Positions 15,765-23,261 of a DNA stretch of 64,000 nt are shown here, one piece after another (position 1 is the stretch's first letter; every line of letters starts with the position of its first letter). The position numbers and the translations under genes were made by a program. Under the pieces are notes generated by a model, which saw only the letters and a program-made list of their open reading frames with translations, was not told the origin of the DNA and ran no database searches. The DNA comes from Cellulophaga sp. 20_2_10 (GTDB lineage Bacteria; Bacteroidota; Bacteroidia; Flavobacteriales; Flavobacteriaceae): assembly GCF_023476645.1 (NCBI RefSeq), contig NZ_JAMCOJ010000003.1, positions 248,001 through 312,000 on the forward strand, written 5' to 3'.

Positions 15765-16919
15765 TTAAATATTTATTTTATATTTTTCCTTTAATACCAT
15801 TGCAGCTCTGGTATATCCGCTATTTCCACCATCAATAAAATGAATATGTTTTTCACTTCTATTTTGTACATAACAAGACATTATACTTCTTTTGCTAACA
15901 TGAATGCCGTAAACAATTAATCCATTTTTTTCTAAATCATCTAGATATTCAGTTAGCAACTGTCTTTGTTTTGGGCTGCCAGTGATAACCATATTTATAC
16001 GCCCATCCATCACTAGGATATCAGATAATTGTTTTAGCTCATTTAAGTATTTTTGACCTTTCTGGTTGGGCAAATAGACATATTTACCAATTACTCCATT
16101 TACCCATACTTTCAAAAAGTTTATAATTCCAATTTTCTTATTACTTGCTTTTAGCTCTGTTTTAATTTTTTTGAAATTAAATTTTAACTCTAATTTATCT
16201 ATAGAAATAGGGTTTCTATTGCTTAAAGAACCATATATTTCATCTGTTTTCTCTAATATTTTTTGAAAATTAAATGCCTGTTTAGATTCACTAATTGAAT
16301 TAATTAATAAAGAAACTACCTCATTTGAATTTTGTGGCGGTGCAATTTTATTCCATCTGCACTCCATACCCTCTAAATCTAAATTAACATCTTGTTTATT
16401 GGGGATAGTAAAATCTACATCTTTAGATTTTATTATTTTTTCGGCAAAGAGTAGGCCATTACCTAATACTACGGGGATCGTATGCAGCTTATTAATACGT
16501 ACCTTGATAATTTTTAACTCTTGTTTGTTTTTATAAACATTAGAAATAGGCATATTTCCAACCCTTAAATTAATATTAAATTCTTTTTTAATGTTTTTCT
16601 GATATAAGACTAAAGCCTCCATAGTTTCTTGTAACAAAATAGGAGGTATTAATAGCGTTGCACCATCTCCACCAAAGAAGAAAGGAATGTCAATAGTATG
16701 TTTTTTAGCAATATTTAACGAGGCGATAATACTTCCTGTTGCTATTAAATTTACTATTTCAGATAATCCTTTTTCTACAGACGCTGTTGAGCCCTTTATA
16801 TCTGTTACTATAATGTACCATTCATCAGGGATGCGTTTAAAAAGATCAGTTTTTGAAAGTAATTCCGTAACTGGTTTCTTATAATTTATGAGGTTGTTGT
16901 AAAATAAAGTGCTTTCCAT
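15765..16919 (-). CDS. DUF3095 family protein (class III cyclase-like)
   Basis: The 384-residue protein fits DUF3095: an N-terminal nucleotide-cyclase-like core with IIVTDIKGSTASVEKGLSEIVN (Asp40) and PFFFGGDGATLLIPP (Asp85). These are the positions of the two metal-binding aspartates of class III adenylyl/guanylyl cyclases. The C-terminal part (DGRINMVITGSPKQRQLLTEYL and HFIDGGNSGYTRAA) is characteristic of the family. No membrane segment. Whether it makes a cyclic nucleotide is not established for the family. It is a single gene with no obvious partner. Confidence 0.75.
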   Translation of the reverse strand: MESTLFYNNLINYKKPVTELLSKTDLFKRIPDEWYIIVTDIKGSTASVEKGLSEIVNLIATGSIIASLNIAKKHTIDIPFFFGGDGATLLIPPILLQETMEALVLYQKNIKKEFNINLRVGNMPISNVYKNKQELKIIKVRINKLHTIPVVLGNGLLFAEKIIKSKDVDFTIPNKQDVNLDLEGMECRWNKIAPPQNSNEVVSLLINSISESKQAFNFQKILEKTDEIYGSLSNRNPISIDKLELKFNFKKIKTELKASNKKIGIINFLKVWVNGVIGKYVYLPNQKGQKYLNELKQLSDILVMDGRINMVITGSPKQRQLLTEYLDDLEKNGLIVYGIHVSKRSIMSCYVQNRSEKHIHFIDGGNSGYTRAAMVLKEKYKINI

Positions 16920-17185
16920 AAAATTGTTATTTGGGAACTATTTTAAGTAGGCTAATTGTCTTTTGCATTAAAAATTATTGAGAGAAAAGTTGTATATCCT
17001 AAGCTTAAAATTGATTTGGTTTAGCCCTTCTATGGTTCGTAGGTACTTATTTTTAATTTATTGTTTTTATGTTCTCTATGCTAAAAGCCAAGTTTAAAAG
17101 ATTTTGCGGACCTTATAAAAATACACAGAACTTTTGATTTATTCCTTAAGTCTGAATTATGTATAGGTTTTGTTGTGGTGCGTTT

Positions 17186-17704
17186 TTATTTCATTAACTT
17201 TTTTAGTTCAATGATATCTTTTTCCGAGTATTTAATATGACGCGACCTATCTCCACAATAAATATAAGGGTCGGAATGTCCCAAAAACCTTTTTGCCCGT
17301 TTTGATACTTTTTTTGCATAAATCAAATATTCTTTGTCCAAAATTAATAAGGGAGAAGTACTGCTGTAAATTCTTGCGAATACTTTGATTCGTTTTTTAT
17401 TCTTTCCTTTAAATTGTTCAGAAACTTCAAAAACATACCAGTAATTTTGAATTGGACGAAAATCAGTTGGTCCATTTTCGTCAATATCGGAATATTTTAA
17501 AGTCTCTTTTCTGATGATTTCAATTACTTTTCCAGTGAAGACATATTCAGATTTTTCAAATTCATCTGAAACTGTTGGAATACCAACTATTCCTGGGTAT
17601 GCAACACATAATCTTTTTGAGTGAATACTGTCAATTACTTCTCTTTTTCTTTGACCGTAACCAAGAAAAGAAATTAGTAATATGAATAATGTAATGTTCT
17701 TCAT
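17186..17704 (-). CDS. Secreted TIMP/NTR-like protein
   Basis: The 172-residue protein has a short signal peptide (MKNITLFILLISFLGYGQ) and a mature domain in the netrin/TIMP pattern: FEKSEYVFTGKVIEI, then YVFEVSEQFKGKNKKRIKVF, then LLILDKEYLIYAKK and a late Cys (YIYCGDRSR). In this group the fold is an OB-like barrel. Bacterial members are secreted and of unknown role. It is a single-gene unit in the cassette-like stretch, with an AACGGTTTGTGT spacer upstream. Confidence 0.65.
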   Translation of the reverse strand: MKNITLFILLISFLGYGQRKREVIDSIHSKRLCVAYPGIVGIPTVSDEFEKSEYVFTGKVIEIIRKETLKYSDIDENGPTDFRPIQNYWYVFEVSEQFKGKNKKRIKVFARIYSSTSPLLILDKEYLIYAKKVSKRAKRFLGHSDPYIYCGDRSRHIKYSEKDIIELKKLMK

Positions 17705-17715
17705 CTACTGTATGG

Positions 17716-17862
17716 TAACGGTTTGTGTTATGTTTTGTAGCGTGTTTAAGTACCTAATTTAATAAATAAAAACTGAATAGAAAGTCCGTTAGTCCCGACG
17801 CTTCGGGATTCGTAAGTAGGCGAGAACTAGCAATAAATTATTTACGGAGTTACCTGCAGGCT
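17716..17862. repeat. Cassette-type spacer 1
   Basis: The spacer begins TAACGGTTTGTGTTATGTTT, contains a TCCCGA/TCGGGA hairpin (17793-17808), and ends with an AGCAATAAATTATT segment. Spacers at 18343-18472 and 19014-19152 share the same order: an AACGGTT start, a short GC-containing hairpin, then a CAAGC-ATAA-TTA-like end. The pattern suggests a common origin for the spacers between single unrelated genes. Confidence 0.45.
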
Positions 17863-18321
17863 TTATTCGTTCATTACAGATTTCGTTTGTTTTTCTAAAT
17901 CGTCAATTCCATTATATTTTCTAAATTCTAAATTTTTTTCGAGCGTTTTCAATTCAGTTATTAGTTCTAATATTAAGTCTAAAGGTTCAGATTCAAATCC
18001 GAACATATTTTGGTCAAATTGAGTTCCGATTAAAAGTCCGTCATTTTCCATTCCAACACAAAAGTTTTCCATAAATTCAGACAATTTAATTTCAGCAACT
18101 TGATATTTTTTCCAACCATCTTTTATGCAAGATTTAGCTCTAGCTTTTTCCGCCCAAAAACAAATCATTCCAATTGGTTCTCCATCTTCGTCATCAGAAT
18201 GTACAGAACTTGAAGTCGCATATCCGTTTTTGTTTTCTAAAGCGTAAACTATTTCAGATTCGCATACAGTTTTTACGAATTTCAAATGTCTATTTTTAAC
18301 TGTAATATGGTTTTGTATCAT
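17863..18321 (-). CDS. DUF2750 domain protein
   Basis: The 152-residue soluble protein has the DUF2750 layout: an N-terminal RHLKFVKTVCESEIVYAL helix, a GMICFWAEKARAKSCIKDGW core and a C-terminal VGMENDGLLIGTQFD segment. Members are stand-alone proteins or appear among putative immunity-type genes. Function unknown. It is a single gene in the cassette-like stretch. Confidence 0.7.
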   Translation of the reverse strand: MIQNHITVKNRHLKFVKTVCESEIVYALENKNGYATSSSVHSDDEDGEPIGMICFWAEKARAKSCIKDGWKKYQVAEIKLSEFMENFCVGMENDGLLIGTQFDQNMFGFESEPLDLILELITELKTLEKNLEFRKYNGIDDLEKQTKSVMNE

Positions 18322-18342
18322 AGTGGTTTTTCAGCTTGCAGG

Positions 18343-18472
18343 TAACGGTTCGGCTCGTATGTTTGTCTTATAGTTTGAAGATAGTATTTTTTTTGGTGAT
18401 TATTTTTCTTTTTTAATTGCCAAATCCAAAAGATTTGGGGGACTCAACAAATACGCCCAAGCTATTAAGTTA
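18343..18472. repeat. Cassette-type spacer 2
   Basis: Starts TAACGGTTCGGCTCGTATGT, contains a CCAAATC/GATTTGG hairpin (18420-18438), and ends near CCCAAGCTATTAAGTTATTA. Same architecture as the spacers at 17716-17862 and 19014-19152. Confidence 0.45.
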
Positions 18473-18976
18473 TTAATTTTTTGCCCTATTTTCTATAGCC
18501 ATTGTTGTGCTTAGTTTTTCTATTTCCATTCTGTTTTTGTCCAGAAATGTAATTTTGAACCTCTTGTAAGGTCTTGGATTATGAATTATTAAATCAGGAT
18601 GTTCTTCTTTTACTTTTTCCCAAAATTCTTCTTTGAAATTCTTTGGGTAGAAAATTTCCGCTATTCCGGATTTACTGTTGTAAGTCCAAGTGGCTTCAAC
18701 AGTCTTATATATTACGGGACAAAGTGCATCTTGAATAACTGCTTGGAAAATACATTTGTTACCGGCTAGTAAAGTAATTTCAGAATTCCTTACCTCAATT
18801 TTTCTATTTGATTTTTCGCATGAGTTATAAATCCTTTTTTTTATTCCATTCTCTTTTTTATTACGTTCTAATTTCCAGCAGCCGTATAAATCGTATTCCA
18901 AAATTGGTTTGTCCTGTCCATTTGCAATTGGTCCGACCGCAAGAAAAATAAAGAGTAAAAAGGTTAGTTTTCTCAT
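18473..18976 (-). CDS. Hypothetical secreted protein
   Basis: The start is placed at the Met at 18976, which gives a clean signal peptide (MRKLTFLLFIFLAVGPIANGQ). An upstream in-frame ATG at 19015 would add 13 residues that destroy it. The mature part (about 147 residues) starts LEYDLYGCWKLER, a lipocalin-like or META-type opening, and has conserved-looking cysteines. It ends in an FKITFLDKNRMEIEKL strand. This resembles small lipocalin-like domains of Bacteroidota, but the match is only a pattern. A single gene in the cassette-like stretch. Confidence 0.55.
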   Translation of the reverse strand: MRKLTFLLFIFLAVGPIANGQDKPILEYDLYGCWKLERNKKENGIKKRIYNSCEKSNRKIEVRNSEITLLAGNKCIFQAVIQDALCPVIYKTVEATWTYNSKSGIAEIFYPKNFKEEFWEKVKEEHPDLIIHNPRPYKRFKITFLDKNRMEIEKLSTTMAIENRAKN

Positions 18977-19013
18977 ATTAGTTGAAGTAGCAAAAATTGC
19001 TCCAAAATTAAGC

Positions 19014-19152
19014 ACAACGGTTCGTATATGGTTTGTTGCGATTGTCTCGCAACTAATCTAGTAAGAATAAACCGAACGTTAGGGAAATCCATAGGATTTT
19101 CCGAGTACACACAGACCCAAGCGATAAATTATACATTGTTGTCAAACGTTTT
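19014..19152. repeat. Cassette-type spacer 3
   Basis: Starts CAACGGTTCGTATATGGTTT. It contains two hairpins, GTTGCGA/TCGCAAC (19035-19053) and AAATCC/GGATTT (19085-19099), and ends in CCCAAGCGATAAATTATACA. The layout parallels the other two spacers. Confidence 0.45.
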
Positions 19153-19509
19153 TTAACTTGTTCCGAATAGATTTTGAAAGACTGGTTCTAAAACACTTCC
19201 AATTATATATCCTAGAATTGACATTATTATTAAAAGCCAAGGTGTTTCTTTAATTAAAGTTACTATTCCAGAAAAAGTCAAACCATAGATATGTTTTTTC
19301 TTTGCATTAACCTTTAGTTCTTCATTTTCTACTAAAGAAATTATAGTTTCTATAATATCAACTTTTCTTAATGTAGACATATGAAGTTTTAGATATTCTT
19401 TATTTTCAAATGCTTGCGCTTCTTCGGCTCCTGTCATTGCATTTACTGTTGAAATATTATTTCTACTTGCTAAATTTAATAATCTTCCTTTAGGTCTGTT
19501 TTTTTTCAT
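19153..19509 (-). CDS. Hypothetical protein with one C-terminal membrane helix
   Basis: The 118-residue protein has a basic N-terminus, a helical middle and one hydrophobic segment (about 88-110, PWLLIIMSILGYIIGSVLEPVF) near the C-terminus. It overlaps the upstream gene by 20 bases, so the two are co-transcribed and probably translationally coupled. No family recognised. A role as a membrane tether for the upstream protein is possible but unsupported. Confidence 0.5.
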   Translation of the reverse strand: MKKNRPKGRLLNLASRNNISTVNAMTGAEEAQAFENKEYLKLHMSTLRKVDIIETIISLVENEELKVNAKKKHIYGLTFSGIVTLIKETPWLLIIMSILGYIIGSVLEPVFQNLFGTS

Positions 19510-19981
19510 AGCCGTAAGTATAAATTCGTCCTAGAATTCTTGGAAAGTCATATTTAAAATCATCGGGAATTTGAAATGGTGTTCCTTGTAGAATTCTAAT
19601 TCTGTTGTTTATAGCTTCAAATCCGTAGTTAGAGTCTCTCATATTCCAATGTATCCATTTATGAGTCGCATTCAAAGCAACAAATGCAGAAAAGTCTTCC
19701 AGCATTATTTTTTCTAAATTATCATATTCCGATGAAGACAAATTATTAAAATCCAAACCTGAAAATTGTGCTTGTAAATGAATTGAGAATGACTTTGTTT
19801 GAGATGTTCTTAAATTCATAACACAAATAGAAGTCACTCTTGGTGTGTTTCCGTGATTAGTGACAAAAGATTCACAAGAATAATGTATGATATTACACTT
19901 TACCTTTTCTTTTAAAAGTTCATTCAGTAAATCAAATCCTTGTTTTCTTTCTCTTATTCTAGGTGAGTTGAATATATTCAA
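19490..19981 (-). CDS. Hypothetical soluble protein
   Basis: The 163-residue soluble protein contains RKQGFDLLNELLKEKVKCNIIHYSCESF near the start, a strand-rich VTSICVMNLRTSQTKSFSIH segment and a HKWIHWNMRDSNYGFEAIN segment. The alternating strands and conserved-looking Asp, His and Trp residues hint at an enzymatic or nuclease-like fold, but no family is recognised. Paired with the overlapping small membrane gene downstream. Confidence 0.5.
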   Translation of the reverse strand: MNIFNSPRIRERKQGFDLLNELLKEKVKCNIIHYSCESFVTNHGNTPRVTSICVMNLRTSQTKSFSIHLQAQFSGLDFNNLSSSEYDNLEKIMLEDFSAFVALNATHKWIHWNMRDSNYGFEAINNRIRILQGTPFQIPDDFKYDFPRILGRIYTYGYEKKQT

Positions 19982-20211
19982 TTAGTTTGGTTTTTAATGT
20001 TTGGCAACTAGTTAAGAAACGCAATTTATTGCATTTATTCCGCCAATATGGGTGTATAAACACAGTTTTGCCGTTTTTAAAATTAAGTCTTGTTCCTAAT
20101 TTTCTTACAATGTAAAACTATTTTTTAGACTGCAATTACGTATATGTGTAATTGTATCTGTATTTTATATAGTTGGTGTAAAAACGTGTGTAGTTGCTTT
20201 TCGTAATCAAA
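19982..20211. other. Non-coding stretch left of the histidine kinase
   Basis: No credible open frame on either strand. At 20131-20165 there is a loose resemblance to the four-copy intergenic repeat (ACGTATATGTGTA, then CTGTATTTTATAT), too diverged to count. The kinase terminator begins at 20212. Confidence 0.4.
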
Positions 20212-20239
20212 AAAGCCTTGAGTTTTACGTCAAGGCTTT
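20212..20239 (-). terminator. Rho-independent terminator of the histidine kinase gene
   Basis: AAAGCCTTGA (20212-20221), loop GTTTTACG, TCAAGGCTTT (20230-20239). On the minus strand the stem is followed by a T-run (TTTTTTGATT), about 50 bp after the kinase stop codon. Confidence 0.85.
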
Positions 20240-20287
20240 CTCTGTTGTATGGCTACAATTGAGCTTGGAAAAACCAAGCATTCTTTT

Positions 20288-21490
20288 TTATTTTTTAAGG
20301 CTAAAGCTAAACTTAGCTCCTTCATTAATTTCTGATGTTACTTCTATGGTGCCACCAGATTTTTCTACAATCTTTTTTACTGTTGCCAAGCCTATACCAT
20401 TACCACGAACACCGTATTTGTCTTGGTTGGCATTTACTTCAAAAATTTTAAATACTTGTTCTTGTTTTTCTAATGGTATGCCTGGGCCATTGTCTAAGAC
20501 ATAAAATTGGTAATGCGTATCTGTACTAGATACACCTAATTCTATTTTAACTTGTTCCTTGTCACTGTATTTAATAGCATTGGTTACAAGGTTAATTAAT
20601 ATTTGGTCTAAGGCTGTTTGGTTTACAGTTAAGTCGGTTAGACTGCTTTTTAACGTAAAGTCTATATTCTTCTCAAAAGAGAATAGGCTAGAGATGGTGC
20701 TTTTTACAGCCTCTACCTTAATCTCTACTTTGCTTTTGCTTAAAATAGTATCGCTTCTGCTGTAGTCTAATAAGCCTTCAATTAGGCCTTTTAGCTTGTC
20801 AGACGAGTCTACTATCATCTTTAGTATCTGTTTGCCTTCTTCATCTATTTTAGCATCGTACATTTCTAAAAAGAGAGATGTTAAGCTAGATACATTGTTT
20901 AAAGGCGATTTTAGATCGTGTGCTGCTATAAAAGCAAAGCGCTCTAGATCTAAATTTTTATCTTCTTGTTTTGCTAATTCTTCTTTAAGTCTTTTTTTGC
21001 TTTTTCTAAGGTTAAGCAAGTTCATTACTTGATTAGACAAAGCTGTTAAAGATTTAATTTGGTGGTCTGTAAGTGTATTTGGTTTTTGATCTGCAACACA
21101 TAAAGTACCTAGCGGAAAACCATCTTCTGTAACAAATGGTACGCCAGCATAAAAAAGAATGTTTGCTTCTCCTGTAACAAAAGGGTTGTCATGAAAACGA
21201 TTGTCTAAACGTGTATCGTTCACCATAAAAGCTTTGTCCTGGCTGTTTATGGCGTGGCCACAGAAAGAGACAGCCCTATCGGACTCAGAAATGTCTACAC
21301 CTATAGTAGATTTAAACCATTGTCTGTCTTTGTCTATTAAGGTAATCATAGCAATAGGCATATTGCATATTTCTGCAGCAATTGCGGTAATATCATCATA
21401 GTCCGACTCTGGTAGCGAATCTAAAACAGAAAAAGAATTTAAAGATTCTAGACGTTCTTTTTCGTTTATGTATTCTTTAGGTGCTATCAT
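20288..21490 (-). CDS. GAF-domain sensor histidine kinase
   Basis: The 400-residue cytoplasmic protein has no membrane helix. Residues about 25-165 form a GAF domain of the type common in cyanobacterial and Bacteroidota kinases (DRQWFKSTIGV, CGHAI, FYAGVPFV-x-GFPLGTLCV). A helical linker follows, then a HisKA H-box with His191 (FIAAHDLKSPLNNV) and a HATPase domain with N-box (ILINLVTNAIKYS), G1 (DNGPGIP) and GxGIGLATVKKIV. No response regulator is adjacent, so it is an orphan whose partner is elsewhere. The signal is unknown; GAF domains of this type often sense small molecules, redox or light. Confidence 0.9.
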   Translation of the reverse strand: MIAPKEYINEKERLESLNSFSVLDSLPESDYDDITAIAAEICNMPIAMITLIDKDRQWFKSTIGVDISESDRAVSFCGHAINSQDKAFMVNDTRLDNRFHDNPFVTGEANILFYAGVPFVTEDGFPLGTLCVADQKPNTLTDHQIKSLTALSNQVMNLLNLRKSKKRLKEELAKQEDKNLDLERFAFIAAHDLKSPLNNVSSLTSLFLEMYDAKIDEEGKQILKMIVDSSDKLKGLIEGLLDYSRSDTILSKSKVEIKVEAVKSTISSLFSFEKNIDFTLKSSLTDLTVNQTALDQILINLVTNAIKYSDKEQVKIELGVSSTDTHYQFYVLDNGPGIPLEKQEQVFKIFEVNANQDKYGVRGNGIGLATVKKIVEKSGGTIEVTSEINEGAKFSFSLKK

Positions 21491-21652
21491 GATAAGACGC
21501 TTTTATTGTTCTATTAAATATAGAACAAAGATTATATTTGTGTATTTCACGGAATTTTACTTACACTTTAACGGTGATAATAAAAATAAATTGCACAAAA
21601 AACCACTAATTTTTTAGTAGTACACGCTTGTTTCTGTTTTAGATTATGGGCA

Positions 21653-22288
21653 TTAACTAGGAGTTAAAAAAATGTTCTTATATTCTTTATACTCATCTGT
21701 TCTACCTTGTTTTAAATACAGACGTAATAATTTTTGTAAAGATCCTTTAGATGCAATGTGATTTTTGCCAACGGCAGATTTCCAAACTTTTTCTGCGTTT
21801 TTTAAATCTCCTTTTTGGTAGTACGCTTCGCCTAGTAAGTTTTTTGTAAAAACAGAGGTAGAGTCTTTGGTAAGGTATTTTATGGCCTCATCGTACTTTC
21901 CTAGGTTTAAGTATGCGTCTCCTAAATTGTAGATTACGGCTAAATTTCCGCTATCTGCTAGTTTTTTACCATACGTAATTGTGCCTTGGTAGTCATTATT
22001 ACTGGCGCATAAAGAAGCTAAAATCTGAGCTGCAGATTCGTTGCCTTTTTCAAAACTCATTTGGTAGTACTTTTTGGCCTCGTCTAATTTATGGTTGTTT
22101 ACATATAGTAAAGCCAATTTGTTCATAGATTTTACGCTACCTTCTTCTATTGCTAATTTGTAGTGTGCAATAGCTTTTTCTGTGTCTCCGTTCTTTTTGT
22201 ATGTATCTGCTTTAGACTCGTTAGATGGGGTACAACAAGTTAACAGAAATACAAAGACGGAAGCCTTTAGTAAGTTGTTCATTTTCAT
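21653..22288 (-). CDS. TPR/Sel1-repeat lipoprotein
   Basis: The 211-residue protein has a lipoprotein signal ending in TCCT (Cys18/Cys19), followed by five or so tetratricopeptide/Sel1-like repeats (for example GDTEKAIAHYKLAIEEGSVKSM and GKYDEAIKYLTKDSTS). It is probably an outer- or inner-membrane-anchored scaffold in the periplasm. No catalytic motif. A decayed, internally deleted copy of this gene lies at 23028-23232, so the gene was once duplicated locally. Confidence 0.75.
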   Translation of the reverse strand: MKMNNLLKASVFVFLLTCCTPSNESKADTYKKNGDTEKAIAHYKLAIEEGSVKSMNKLALLYVNNHKLDEAKKYYQMSFEKGNESAAQILASLCASNNDYQGTITYGKKLADSGNLAVIYNLGDAYLNLGKYDEAIKYLTKDSTSVFTKNLLGEAYYQKGDLKNAEKVWKSAVGKNHIASKGSLQKLLRLYLKQGRTDEYKEYKNIFLTPS

Positions 22289-22702
22289 AGGTTATGTTCT
22301 TAGGTTTGTATTTCAATAATTTCTTTTTAAGTGCTATATAGTGTTCAGTTATATCATCTTGGGGCAAAGACGTATACTTTTAAAAAGAAACTTTATTTTT
22401 TATTTCATTTAGTCTTTTGTTTTAATGGTTGTTAAATTTAAAAGGTTAGCTGTAAGTTATTTAGAGTGCAAAAATAAGTTAATTCTTTCAAACCAAAGAA
22501 TTCTTCTTAATTAAATAAGGTACAGTATATTAGGTTTAGTTGTTTTAACATATTTTTCTTAATTCTTTGTTTTTTTGTGCCAAAAAACAATAAAAATCAA
22601 AAAAAACGCATTATACTTTACCTAAAATACAAAGCATTTTTAACATAAACCAGTTAATTACTAGTTATTTAGCGCTTCTGATACTATTTTAAGGTCTATT
22701 AT
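22289..22702. other. Non-coding region upstream of the TPR lipoprotein
   Basis: No coding frame is supported. It is AT-rich with A/T runs (22560-22610) and holds the upstream region of the TPR lipoprotein gene. It adjoins the SnoaL-like remnant beginning at 22703. Confidence 0.4.
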
Positions 22703-22990
22703 TTACTCAAAACTAACTATTTTCTTCTTTTCTAGTGTCCAAAGGTTTGCCACACGTGTACTAAAAATAGTGTCGACTTTTTTGTAAGTTCCTGTGTACG
22801 TTGCAATAACAACAATAGTATTGCAATCTGTAAACAAGTGTCAGAAGTAAATGTATAGTGTACCTACGCAGTGCCTAATCTTTTAAAACATTTTTTGAAT
22901 TTCTTCTAGACCAATGTAAGCGCTATCGTAAGGAAAATCTTTAGCTTCTGGCTGTTTTTGGTATTTGGAAAATACGTATCCTTTGTTGTA
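22703..22990 (-). pseudogene. Remnant of a SnoaL/NTF2-like gene
   Basis: Two minus-strand frames carry pieces of one NTF2-like protein. From 22990 to 22883 the frame reads YNKGYVFSKYQKQPEAKDFP and ends GLEEIQKMF then a stop, matching the central fPY-x-GLEE part of SnoaL proteins. From 22840 to 22703 another frame reads TIVVIATYTGTYKKVDTIFS, then TRVANLWTLEKKKIVSFE and a stop, matching the family C-terminus (vahvWtlxdGKIVsf). The frames are out of phase, with stops between, so the gene is dead. The N-terminus is missing, replaced by the decayed TPR copy. Confidence 0.6.
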
Positions 22991-23027
22991 CTAACTACTC
23001 TTTTGTAGAGAGCGTGGAGTTATTGGA

Positions 23028-23232
23028 TCTATTTTGTTTTAAATACAGTCGTATTAATTTTTGGAAAGAACTTTTAGATGCAATATGATTTTACCAACTG
23101 GAGATTTTTAAACTTTTTCCGTCTCTCTGTTCTTTTTGTATGTCTCTTCTTTACACTTGTTAGCGGGAGCAACAAGTTAACAGAAATACAAAGAGGTAAG
23201 TCTCTAGTCAATTATTTATGTTGATAGTTAGT
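23028..23232 (-). pseudogene. Decayed, internally deleted copy of the TPR lipoprotein gene
   Basis: The left part (about 23028-23120) matches 21704-21796, which encodes the C-terminal part of the TPR lipoprotein. The right part (about 23121-23232) matches 22184-22290, which encodes its N-terminus. Shared stretches include TTTTAAATACAG, TTAGATGCAAT and CAACAAGTTAACAGAAATACAAAG. About 385 bp of the original is missing between the two halves, with several frameshifting indels. No frame is open across it. Confidence 0.75.
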
Positions 23233-23261
23233 TCTTCATATATTGGCAATAGAGGTGAAAC

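Noticed and set aside
17705-19152. Integron attC sites between the small genes
   Set aside because: The spacers have hairpins and a shared AACGGTT start, but no clear paired RYYYAAC and GTTRRRY core sites and no integrase in the window.
20131-20165. Fifth copy of the intergenic repeat left of the kinase
   Set aside because: Only scattered matches (ACGTATATGTGTA, TGTATTTTATAT) without the GTAGCTGTAAAATATATATTCG core, so chance similarity in AT-rich DNA.
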